Shown here: positions 45,224 to 55,663 of the stretch, in pieces
Layout: every line of letters begins with the position of its first letter
Numbering within the stretch: the first letter of the stretch is position 1
Assembly: GCF_947172395.1 (NCBI RefSeq)
Contig: NC_069104.1
Span: 5,669,355 to 5,733,354 of the forward strand
From: Bicyclus anynana
Taxonomy: Eukaryota > Arthropoda > Insecta > Lepidoptera > Nymphalidae
Reading direction: 5' to 3'
DNA length: 64,000 nt
Notes under the pieces: model-generated
Told to the model about the DNA's origin: nothing
Databases searched by the model: none
The model's input: the letters and a program-made list of their open reading frames with translations, nothing else
Program-made: the position numbers and the translations under genes

Positions 45224-45412
45224 CGCCATAAAACGTTCCCTTTTACGACAACGGCAACTGTACAGTACACATTCACGGCAAGAGGAGGCAGTCTAAAACA
45301 ATACCGGGGGTTCCGGCGATGGGATTCTCTTTGATGTCATAAACGGCCCTTGTCGACACAATACAGTACAGCGACCAAATATATTTAGGGCTCGTACAGA
45401 CGGTAGACATTT
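45224..45412 (+). repeat. Dispersed duplication, copy 1
   Basis: CGCCATAAAACGTTCCCTTT, CAGTACACATTC, AAACAATAC, GATGTCATAAACGGCCC and GACACAATACAG recur in the same order at 46174-46345, about 940 bp away. It is an old duplication or two copies of an unclassified repeat. Confidence 0.7.
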
Positions 45413-45699
45413 TTCCGACTGTTTCAATGGTCACGTATTGTATTAACTTTGAAGTTTCCACATACTGTGGGACGCCATAAAATGCGGAGATGGAAAAAGT
45501 ATACATTAAAAATTAAGTGGAGATTCTCATAAGCAATACTGTGCGCCCGGTGGCAGGACTCGTTTCAATTCATAGACACAGTCAACGACTAAAGTAATAA
45601 CAAAAGGCTGACACAAACTTCAGTCATTTTACGATCATACCATTCCCATATATGTACATACATACGTATGTAATTTATCTTTTTATGGAAACACAGTCT
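45413..45699. other. Osa intron, nothing recognised
   Basis: No feature I can support. Confidence 0.4.
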
Positions 45700-45969
45700 A
45701 AATATATAAAACTCAAAGGTGACTGACTGACATAGTGATCTATCGACGCACAGCCCAAACCACTGGACGGATTGGGCTGAAATTTGGCATGCAGGTAGAT
45801 GTTATGACGTAGGCATCCGCTAAGAAAGGATAATGATCAATTCTACCCCCAAGGGGATAAAATAGGGGGTCTAAGTTTGTATGGAACTTTGTCAATTTTG
45901 TGGCGATTTGGAATGAAAATAGATTATACTCAGGATTAACACAAAGACGAAGTCGCGGGCGCCCGCTAG
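45700..45969 (+). mobile_element. Helitron-like element with a chimeric body
   Basis: The 5' two thirds contain GACTGACTGACATAGTGATC, GGATTGGGCTGAAATTTGGC and CCCCAAGGGGATAAAATAGG, a non-Lep1 family. The last 90 bp are Lep1-type (TGGAATGAAAATAGATTATA, GGATTAACAC) and end GACGAAGTCGCGGGCGCCCG and CTAG before T. It is either an insertion junction or a family that shares the Lep1 end. Confidence 0.65.
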
Positions 45970-46173
45970 TATACAATAACTTTAAAATAAAATACATACT
46001 TTTAGATTATCCTCAATGTCATTGTCATAAACAGCTTGGCAACTATAGAATAGAATATGCTGAATATTTACAGTAGTAACAAATAACATTGCAGCGATAG
46101 TAAGTGTAAGGGCGGATACAAACTGACGACATCTCATTCACTGAACGTATTTTTATTAACTTTCGAGTTGTTG
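45970..46173. other. Osa intron, nothing recognised
   Basis: No feature I can support. Confidence 0.4.
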
Positions 46174-46345
46174 CCATAAAACGTTTCCTTTTACAGCAAT
46201 GACACAGTACACATTCGCATTAAGAGGCATTCCAAAACAATACTAGGGGCGCAGCGATTCCCTTCAACGTCATAAACAGCCCCTAGTGACACAATACAGC
46301 GACGAAATGTTTTAGGGCAGATACAAACTAGAGACTTTAACTTTC
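46174..46345 (+). repeat. Dispersed duplication, copy 2
   Basis: Diverged copy of 45224-45412, sharing GCCATAAAACGTTTCCTTTT and GTGACACAATACAGCGAC. Confidence 0.7.
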
Positions 46346-47121
46346 TTTATGTAAACTAAACTTTTATACTTCAGCGAATCTCTCATTTAATCCATTCTTA
46401 GCGGACCACTACATAGAAAGAAATTATTCCTGTCAAATTTCAATTATCTACGTTTAGTAGTTTCAGATCTTGTCAACACTGGATACCTCCTACGTATTGT
46501 ATGCATAAAAACTTACTAAATACTGTGCAATTATCTCATATTAATTAATAAATATACAAAATATAGCAATTTAGAATACCAAGTTTCGCGTTTTAGCTTA
46601 CGAACTCTAGATATTGTATGTTTTTTAACGTGGAACAACCGTGTGCACAAGTCTTAAAACAATTTGTCGCACATATCTCCAAACATTACGCACCGGCCCT
46701 TAAGTCTCACCTGCCCGCGCCTCAACGTTATTAACTTCCATAAAAGTTATGTCCGTCATCTATCTAATGAGAATCCATTCTGCCGAGTTATGCGTATAAA
46801 CGGTTTGTTTATTGGTCAACGGTTTAGCTCGATGGATCACAATCGTTTTGTGGACAAAAAAAAGCTCGGCGCCGGCGAACGAATGCTTACTACGAAGAAA
46901 ACATCGCCGCGGCAGTCAGGTATGCTTGTTGTTTGTTATTGGATGTGCTTATTTAGATTACAACATCGTGTGATGGCACTTTTAAAATGTTCAAAGCCTC
47001 AATAGCTCCGCGATTAAAGGGCTTGGACTCCAACTACAGCGAGTAACCAAAAAACCATCCATCAACTCGACGTTTCAAAAGTGCTTGTAAACTAAAGCTT
47101 AGTTTATAGTACTTAGCTATA
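46346..47121. other. Osa intron, S4 tail near 47075-47110
   Basis: A plus-strand open frame of 113 codons (46664-47005) has no recognisable domain. CTCGACGTTTCAAAAGTGCT and TGTAAACTAAAGCTTAG near 47068-47105 are S4 SINE tail words. Confidence 0.4.
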
Positions 47122-48502
47122 ATAAAAATTTTAATAAAAAAAAATTCAACCGACTTCCAATTCAAAAATTAACCTAAACTAAAAAGCAAGAAATAACTTC
47201 TTACCTATGTCCTACCTTCTGATCAGTTTGAAGGCGGTGCCAAGCCAATGATGTTTTAATTCAAGCCGTTTAAATTACAAAATTTTTGTGGTTCTTTCAG
47301 AAACGGCTTTAATTAAAACATGACACTGGATTGGCACCGCCTTCAAACTGATCAGAAGGTAGGACATAGATAAGAAGTTATTTCTTGCTTTTTAGTTTAG
47401 GTTAATTTTTGAATTGGAAGTCGGTTGAATTTTTTTTTATTAAAATTTTTATTTTTTCATTTTTAGTGTTAGCATGCCTATTGAGTGTGAACAAAAATTA
47501 ATTAGCTAAAACGTTATTTTCTTATGATAAGTACCTAAGTCAATTTTAAAAATACTACCATAACTCATATACAAAATTTCACTCCCCCTTTATCCACACG
47601 TAATATGAATATCCAGAAAAACGTGAAAGGTATTATAACTAATGAGAAGTGGTCTTAACTGTCCTCCGTCTTCAGCATCAGACCCCCTATGTAGTCACAA
47701 TCCTTATGGGTAGAAAGTTCTCATCAATATAATCAATATAAAATTAATAAAGTCCAAACACAAGGCAGCTACTGTGAAACGTCGAGGAGTTCCCTTAATT
47801 CTCCTTCACCTTCATCACCATAGCCCTAATACAGTCACAACCTATCCAGGTGGAAAGTTCTCATCAATACAAAATTATCAAGTCAAAACACATGGTAGCT
47901 ACTGTAAACCGTCGAAAAGTTCCCTTAACTCTCCTTCGTCTTCATCACCAGACCCCTAATACAGTCATAACCCATCTAGGTGGAAAGTTCTTAGCAATAC
48001 AAATTTATCAAGTCCAAACACAAGGTATCTACTCTGACCCGTCGAGGAGTTCCCTTAACTGTCGTTCGTCTCCATCACCAGACCCTTAACTCAGTCACAA
48101 CCCATCTAGGTGGAAAGTTCTCATCAATACAAATTAATCAAGCCCAAACAAAAGGTAACTGCTGTAAATCGTTGACGAGTTCCATCGTCTGTGTTTCGGC
48201 TCCATCATCAGACCAACTCCAGATCTTCATAAAATTGTAGTGGTTTACAATACCTTATGGAAACACTAACAAACGCACTAGCAGTCTCTACGATTTTTGA
48301 AAGTTCCCCTCGATTTTTCCAGGATGCCATCATCAGATCCTGACATGAAAAAAATGGGACCACCCTGGAATCAAACCCTACAACACGAAAAAAGAATTTA
48401 CAAAATCGGTTCATAAATGACGGAATTATCGCTGGACATACATAAAAAAAAAAAACATACATACAGTCGAACGTAGAACCTCCTCCTTTTTGGAAGTCGG
48501 TT
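47122..48502 (+). mobile_element. Composite hairpin plus tandem-repeat element, copy 2
   Basis: The same three-part plan as 41728-42779. The hairpin (47122-47453) has nearly identical arms of about 150 bp holding AACCGACTTCCAATTC, CTTCTGATCAGTTTGAAGGC and GGTGCCAA, around a loop of about 27 bp. About 4.5 tandem units of exactly 130 bp follow (about 47650-48210). The terminal module ends GAACCTCCTCCTTTTTGGAA and GTCGGTT. Where copy 1 reads CTTCAAA at its tips, copy 2 reads CTTCCAA at all three positions. Confidence 0.85.
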
Positions 48503-49242
48503 AAAAAAACCCCTACTTTCAAATACGCAAACCGGACGCAACCTTGAATGCAAACGCGAACGCATCAGCGCGAAGTCTAACACGTACCTGCCAATGTTAA
48601 AGTACCTACATTCGTACATATAAGCATCGAGAGTGCCATCAACAAACAAAATGTATGCAGTGTGTAACTCTGTTGCTAGATATTATCGCGTGCATTCTAA
48701 AGTGAGCACTCGCAGCGGCTTTAAACATAATCCTTTCAAGTCATGTAAGGCTTAATATCATTCCGCGAGTAGGTATGCTGATAAAACCGCCCGTCGGCGT
48801 CGCTCGCTCGTTATAACCCGAGTCCTACAATGTATGGAAGTTTAGTGTAAGCCCGTAATAACCTGTAAGTTGGCTTATGTTGACGGTTAAACGTTAGTGT
48901 GCCGCTGCTTGAGCGAAATATGGTAATGCGAACTGATATAAAGCATATACAAAGCCGTTTTTTACTACCGTGTGTCCACTCCTTTATCTGTTGTATACAT
49001 ACGAACGTTCAAGTTATAGCGAAAAGTCTCTCAATAAGTTAATGTCTCTTAATAAGGTCTGAGTAACATAAAATAAATAGACGCATGATCCACCACTGTA
49101 AAATGTAAAATAACATGAAAATTAAGCTTGTTGTTAATTTAGAAATGCAAGTGCATGGAATAACAATTAAATAAAATTAAACAGAATTCATATACCTAAG
49201 TAGGCGTCTGTGTGTAAATGTGATGCGTGTTGTTTTAAATCT
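48503..49242. other. Osa intron, nothing recognised
   Basis: No feature I can support. Confidence 0.4.
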
Positions 49243-49415
49243 AGAATATAATATTATAAAGCTGAAGAGTTTGTTTGTTTGAACGCGCTAATCTAAGGAA
49301 CTACTTTACCGATTTGAAAAATTCTTTCAGTGTTAGATAGCCCATTTATCGAGGAAGTCTGTAGGCTATATTTTATCCCTGTATTCCTACGGGGGTGAAT
49401 CCGTGTGGCGTCTAC
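49243..49415 (+). mobile_element. Helitron-like family 2 copy
   Basis: ATATTATAAAGCTGAAGAGT, GTTTGAACGCGCTAATCTAA, GTTAGATAGCCCATTTATCG and GTATTCCTACGGG define the family. The 3' end reads GTGGCGTCTACTG, with the CTAG lost. Confidence 0.75.
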
Positions 49416-49806
49416 TGTTGTCAGACAGACAGACCGGGGTAAAAGTATTCTATGTTACGTCTTTATAAAAATTAAATCTATCTGTGTGGAAAAATCTTAC
49501 TAGAATTCTTTCAGCATTTTAGAGCGGTTACTCAACAAAAAGATCTTTTGAAAAACATACAATCTCAAACCGTGTAGTAAGTAATCAACTAGAACGAAAG
49601 CGATGGTTAATTAACGTCAAATGTCACCTGCACAATTTGTGTTGCACCACGTAAACACCACATTGGTTGCAGCTAATTTTCCTGTTATATAGCTCGCAAA
49701 CGAACTTGAATATTTACAATACAGCCGCATACATCGACATAAAGAGTACACGCGGCAAGTCACACGACATGCGCTAGTTAAAATGTTCTTTTTCATTAAA
49801 CATCGT
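49416..49806. other. Osa intron, nothing recognised
   Basis: No feature I can support. Confidence 0.4.
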
Positions 49807-50125
49807 GACGTGACGGGTAGCAGCGAAAGTGACTGTACCATTATTTTGTGGCAGCGGAAACACCTCGAGCAGGTCCCAGGACTTGTGACCTTGGGAGTAG
49901 GTTTAAGGGATTCCTTTAGAATGCATAAACACTCACCTTCCCTGCTCGACATGTTCTCTATGCCCCCAATTTATGATAATAATTACAACACAAAACACTA
50001 TCAATAATTACAACACAAAAAGTTATTACAAAATCTCTAATGCGACTGGCAGCGTGACGGTGTATACGCTGCCTCACAAACAACTAAGCTCATATCATCA
50101 AATACCCTTTTATTAATACCAACAA
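49807..50125 (+). repeat. Dispersed repeat shared with 10788-11070
   Basis: Same orientation and word order as the first copy, with extra sequence after GAAACACCTCGAGCAGG. The GGCAGCGT..ACGCTGCC stem is changed to GGCAGCGT..ATACGCTGCC. Confidence 0.65.
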
Positions 50126-50626
50126 ATACATTAATAATGAATGTTAATACCACCTATAATCGAGGAACTTGTAACAACCTATTATATTTTTGTATTACAA
50201 CTCTTGGAGACTCCTATGAGGTAGACTGTAAGAGTACGCTCTGAGCGACAGCACAAAAAGCTGTACTATTACTAAACCCCTATAGACATAACCCCTATTC
50301 CTAAAAACATAAACATGTATGCATTAAATTCACAAACGCCAGTGTCTAACAAACTTTTATGCAGTCAGTAGACGCGGAGCCAACCGCGAACTGCGAACAC
50401 AAAGCGCTCCGTCCCACATAACTTGTGCAAGTTGTAGCTACGGGTAATAGGTCAACTCGTTAGCCTGGAAAACGTGGCGTGTACAGTTATTATGACATTT
50501 TATTAAAGCAATTTCAGATGAACAATTACTATGAGTGGTAAGTTAAGCGAACGTGGAGCGGGGAGGGTTTTTGTTACTAATTTTAAACTTACAGAAATTG
50601 TACAGAGAGACACACTTATGAGTAGA
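50126..50626. other. Osa intron, nothing recognised
   Basis: No feature I can support. Confidence 0.4.
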
Positions 50627-50675
50627 TGAAAAGCATTCATTGTTAGACAGAAAATATCTAACAATGCTTTTCATT
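50627..50675. repeat. Small hairpin with a 4-nt bulge
   Basis: GAAAAGCATTCATTGTTAGA pairs with TCTAACAATGCTTTTC, the left arm carrying four extra bases, around a loop of about 9 nt. Confidence 0.6.
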
Positions 50676-50879
50676 GTTTTTCATAAAAATCAAACGTGAA
50701 AGTTTAATTTTTAATTAGGTATCAGAGGTTTAGTGATTTATTAGCGTTAGAGCTCTTTGCGAGTTCTCCCGGGAAAAAATTACTGCCAAGCTTTGCTGTG
50801 TAGTATATTATTTATTCACACAGCTTTATATACGATTTACTAAAATTACCTAACTTTATATCATAATTTCACACAGCAA

Positions 50880-51022
50880 TCGGGAATAGTTAAGACTCTC
50901 AACAGTGAAAGATTTTTTCAAATAGGTTAACTAGTTTCTACCTAGAAGCCTCAAAGAGCCTATTTAATGCTAACAAATAAATGAACATACAAACGATCAA
51001 GTCTTTTCTCTTTATAATATTA
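50880..51022 (-). mobile_element. Helitron-like family 2, 5' fragment
   Basis: Minus strand: AATATTATAAAGAGAAAAGA and CTATTTGAAAAAATCTTTCA. It directly abuts the 3' end of the Lep1 copy at 51023. Confidence 0.5.
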
Positions 51023-51253
51023 CTAGCTGACACCTACGCCTTCGTCGGCGTGGAATCCAGTTTTTCACAAATCCCACGGGCACCATAGACTTTTCCGGGA
51101 TGAAAAGTAGCCTATGTATTAATCCAGAGTAAAATTTATTTCCATTCCAAATCTCAGCCAAATCACTTCAATATACGCTACGTAAAGGAGGAACAAACAT
51201 ACATACACACTTACAGACACACACGCAATCTTTCGCATCTATAATATTAGTGT
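51023..51253 (-). mobile_element. Lep1-like Helitron, nearly full
   Basis: Minus strand: ACTAATATTATAGATGCGAA at the 5' end, then GGATTAATACATAGGCTACT and GATTTGTGAAAAACTGGATT. It ends GACGAAGGCGTAGGTGTCA and GCTAG before T. Confidence 0.8.
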
Positions 51254-51516
51254 TTTTATTATTTACTCAATCTTGTCTTGTAACTCCAGTTTCATGTATT
51301 CGAAAACTATTTTCTTGTACTAGAGCGCACAGACAGCGCTGTCCGCACGTAAATGGATAAAAGATTAGCCCCTAATTAGAGGGTGCGTACTGCGTGGGTA
51401 GAGTATCCACGATATACAAAGTGGGCGGTGTAATCGCGCTGTAAAAAGCTCGTATTGCCGGCAACGAGGCCGAACAACCGGCCCCGGCCGCGACCGCACC
51501 AATCGTTTCTTAATAG
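51254..51516. other. Osa intron, nothing recognised
   Basis: A GC-rich patch lies at 51455-51500. No gene seen. Confidence 0.35.
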
Positions 51517-51845
51517 CAGTAATAGCCACTACGTATTCAGAAACTTCCTCGATTTACATACAACACTGTCCCGCGCCGCTTTAATAAGTCCTTAATTCTG
51601 ATAGCCGTAACATATTCGTATCTATAGTGTATAATATATTACACAATATTCATACACAAAGTATAACTTTAGAGAATAATCTTTGTCAAATATATCTGTA
51701 ATAGCCGTTCGTACTTAGAAACTTCCACGATTTACATACAACACTGTCCCGGGCCTCTTTAAGAAGTCCTTAATTATGATACCCGTAATACATATATCCG
51801 TAGTGTAAGATATCTTATAGGAGTATAACACAATTTTCATACTAC
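51517..51845. repeat. 178-bp tandem duplication
   Basis: AGTAATAGCCACTACGTATT (51517) and TGTAATAGCCGTTCGTACTT (about 51697) open two units that share GAAACTTCC.CGATTTACAT, ACAACACTGTCCCG and AAGTCCTTAATT. The units are diverged. Confidence 0.85.
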
Positions 51846-52864
51846 CTAATTGAAATTAAAAGTATATTTTTTAAGAATATATCAATCAATGTTTCGTCTT
51901 GATTGCCTGAATGAAATCGTATTGATAATTATCATGTAATTTAAATTAAATAAAATCGATAAAAAACGACTGCTTAAAAGCTAAAGCTCACAACACAACA
52001 ATCGCATTGAAGTGACGATGAAAATTATTTATCGCGATCATTTATAGACAATACACGAACGCCGCATCAAAGTAACTCTATCCAAAAATAATTTGTATAT
52101 AACTATTCGTTTTAAAAGAATCTACCTACTAGCTTTGAACTACTGAGTGTTGAGTAAATTTTAAGGAACTTTAACCTGCATTGTATGTAAATCAGGAGAC
52201 TCTGTGAACGTTTGTAGGCTTAACTATTAAGCAACGTGCCCATTCGGTTGTGGAACGAGCGCGCTGTTTAACCAAATAACCGTTACGGAACCAATCGATC
52301 GAGATTTCGTTTACCGAGCCGATTTTTACGGAATCGGGCACAGTTGGCTTGAATTACGGATAAGGGCATGGTACACTTTTGAATTCCGTGAAACGTTACA
52401 TTGTTCAGAGCCAATTAAGTTGTGCAACTACTACTGTTATTCACTCGAATATAAATTTATATTTTGGTAATATAACATAAAACGTAGCACCAAAATAAAT
52501 AACACAAAGCTTTTCCATTACACATTGAATGGTTGATTTCAATAATTTTAAAATTTATCGCAACAGTATTATTGCCCGTTATCTATCAAAGTAATTACTG
52601 GACGCATTCATCATTTTGTCGAAAGTTTTCCACAAAATTTTCGTAATTAATACATTGCCACGCCATTGCCTAGCAGCGGACTCTTTGTTCGTTATACACA
52701 CGAGTATAAGCGAATATTATATTTTGGAAATAAAACACGACAACGCTTTATGTTTCCCGGTGCGGTATCAATTATTAAAATGCAAGTATAACGAGTGTTC
52801 GACCACATTTCGTCCGCGTTCGGCCTCGCGGCGCATTATCGGAATCGTACCGCAATAATTACAT
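51846..52864. other. Osa intron, nothing recognised
   Basis: AT-rich sequence. No feature I can support. Confidence 0.4.
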
Positions 52865-52955
52865 CGGTGCCGGCGGTCCTCCGGTCCCCCGGTCCACTGG
52901 TCCCCGCCGGTCCACTGGTCCGCCGGTCCGGCCGGTCCGCTGTCCGGCCGAGCGG
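52865..52955. repeat. GC-rich CCGGTCC minisatellite
   Basis: Short units of CCGGTCC and CCGGTCCACTGGTCC are repeated irregularly. The flanks (52800-52865) are moderately CpG-rich. Confidence 0.85.
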
Positions 52956-54051
52956 CAGACCAAATAAATACACGCTAGCGATAAACTTTTATCATCGAGG
53001 GATTCGTTAGTCGCCTCATTTAAATGACCTCTTTACAAAAGCGCTATATAACGAGAGGATCCGATTCAAAATACCTCTTTAAAACACCATTACAGCGGAT
53101 TCGACGTGATATGTGATTTCCTTCGAATCGTCATTCGGCAGAATATTTGTTTTTTAATGGTGTAATTCATTAGCTCTGGGCAAAACTTCTACTAGCTAAT
53201 ACATCCACAATTTCTAATAAACAAATCAAATATTATATAAATATAATGAATAAATAAAAATAAATATAGAAGAGTTATGATGAAGTATTTGCACCATACA
53301 AATATGTATACGTCTATACGAAAAATCGTACTACGGTGAAGTACGTTTAAGGAGACGAGATAAAGAATGTAAACGAAATGTCAACATTATTGCTTACGAC
53401 AGATAAAGAGATAGATAACACTCACTCGCTTTCGCATTCGTAACTTAGTAACGGCCAGGTTGTTTATATATTTTGTCTTGTCTCGTTAAACGTACCGTAG
53501 TTTGCTATAGTTCTAGAACAAATAAAGATTATAAAAATCTATAAACTAACTAACAAGCATTACATGCTACACACTCAATGTATCATGTATCAATATCAAC
53601 AGATCCTTTTTATTATTTTACTTTTTACGTTTTAGTTGACAGTGAAATGTAAAATTTTGTTCCCCTAATAATATTATTATCACGCCGTTGTTGTAATGTG
53701 TAAGAGAAAGAAAAATCAATGAATACTTTATAAAATGAAAACCGTAGGCCGTATAAAAAGTAGCTTTATATTTTTTTACACTCTTCTTCAATATTGAATT
53801 GAAAGTCACTTTTTTGGCTCAAAGGCTCATGGGTTAGGTATGAAGTACCTAACCCATAACCCAAGAAGTACTAGGTTCATTTCTCACGCGTCGCCCTATT
53901 GTCATACTTACGCCTGGATTTTAGCATAGTAGAGAAAAGACAGGAGAATATTGACTTAACATTACTATGCTATTTATCTCAGCGCTTCTAAAAACCATTA
54001 CAATTGTTTTGAAAGCGTAGCGTCCAATGGGGTGCATAAGGTTTTTAACTA
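52956..54051. other. Osa intron with a 12-bp hairpin
   Basis: ATGGGTTAGGTA (53829-53840) and TACCTAACCCAT (53846-53857) form a perfect stem with a 5-nt loop. Nothing else was recognised. Confidence 0.55.
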
Positions 54052-54162
54052 GGGTATGCACTATAAGTAACAATGTGAAACGTCCTTGTCCAACTATGTA
54101 TTCTGTGGTGCAACATGGGTAGGCAGTGCTTTTTTGAATCTATGAAGTTCACGCCACTGGTA
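54052..54162 (-). repeat. Dispersed repeat fragment
   Basis: Minus strand: CCAGTGGCGTGAACTTCATA and AGTGCATACCCTAG. Related to 5326-5375 and 20391-20457, with extra internal sequence. Confidence 0.45.
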
Positions 54163-55066
54163 GCGTCATGGCCTAAAGCATCATCAAAGCTAAGCTAAGC
54201 TATAAAAAACTAAATAAACAATAACCGTCGACATTAGACATTCTTATTTTAAACATTCTAAACGTCTCTATTTCTTTTACGCATAATAACCGATGCGGGG
54301 TGCCATTCGTGACATTAATGAATGGGCATTGTAAAAAGACATTCTTTCAAAGGAATCCCCTCGTTTCTAGGATGCATAATATTCCTTTTGAGTTGTCATT
54401 CACCGGTGGCCGTACGGTTGCATATATAAATAATTCGTACGGGGTCCTTCCCGACCTCTACACAACTCGTTACGTGGAGGCACGACGACTAACATAAATA
54501 AATTTACTTTTTATTAGTATGTTAAATGCTTTTTTTAGTATACTTATTATATGTATGTTAAAGAGAACATTTAGTTCTGTAAAATGTAAGATTTCCTATA
54601 ACAGTAATTATATTTTATCACTTACATAAGTTTATATAATAAACACTATATAGGTACCCCATATAAAAGAACTGTTAATAATTTCAGTTAAAAATCAGTA
54701 TTTTTTATATTTTTATTGTAATCTTTTGAATGTATGAACGCTTCTAAATATGAATAGATTTAATTAAAATAAATAATGAAAATGAAAATTATTCCAATTT
54801 CGAGTGTAACAAAATTATAATAATTCATAAGAAGCTAAGATTTTTTTTAGTTAGCCTACTACATAATTAGCTTAAATTTAAAATAATTAATCGTCAAAGA
54901 CTTCTTTCGGCTAAATTGCGTAGCTTGTAACGTAAAATTTATAAAGCGTAAAAATCTTGATGGAATTATGAAGGAGCATAAAAACTTAATAAAATACTTG
55001 GACGAAATTTCGTTCAAAGCCCAACGAACGAGGGTCGACGACTCTCTGCTCGGTAGGTAGTACTCT
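54163..55066. other. Osa intron, nothing recognised
   Basis: AT-rich sequence. No feature I can support. Confidence 0.4.
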
Positions 55067-55663
55067 CAGGGCCGGATCTAGGGGAAAGCTACCCCGGACT
55101 ACAGTACAGCCCCGGCTGCTACAAGATAAAACGTATTAAACATCAAATAGTAATGTAACTACTACTATGATATTTTAAGCAATTCCAAATGTTAACTTAA
55201 GCCTTTAAATCTGATTCATTAATTAGATATTGTTTTTTAATGATAAATATTTACCAATAATTATTTTTTAAACTTATAATAACTTGACACGATATGAGTT
55301 GTTAGCGTGACCCATCTGATCTAACTATAACTACTTATCTGTATTATATACAAATGTACTCTTTGATATACTGTGTCATTCATCAAGACAAAGTGTAAAG
55401 CCGTATTACTGTTATTTTAAGGGCATCCGAGACACACACGGCCGCTATATAAAGACAGAAATAAGCAGTATTACTGTGTTAGAACTAAAGGGATCAGAGA
55501 CACGCAGCTTCTAATTGAAATAATGGCAGCAATAAGGCGCCAACTACTGCTAGAATAGACTATTCAACAAATTTATGTTTACTCCACACCTCGGGTAGCC
55601 TAAAGAGTTTCTGCTTGTCCCTGGGACAACAATTGCGGCTCTTGGGTTCCAAATCCGGCCCTG
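55067..55663. mobile_element. Non-autonomous TIR element, CAGGGCCGGAT ends
   Basis: The left end is CAGGGCCGGATCTAGG and the right end, reverse-complemented, is CAGGGCCGGATTTGG. CAGGG tips suggest a hAT-type element, but I cannot find a clean 8-bp duplication. The flanks themselves show a further inverted similarity (TACTCT and TACTCGAT before the tips), so the true ends may lie slightly outside. Interior words such as GGGCATCCGAGACACACACG recur imperfectly. No transposase frame. Confidence 0.65.

Noticed and set aside
46664..47005. 113-codon plus-strand frame
   Set aside because: No recognisable domain or repeat signature, and no upstream promoter or splice acceptor that I can support.
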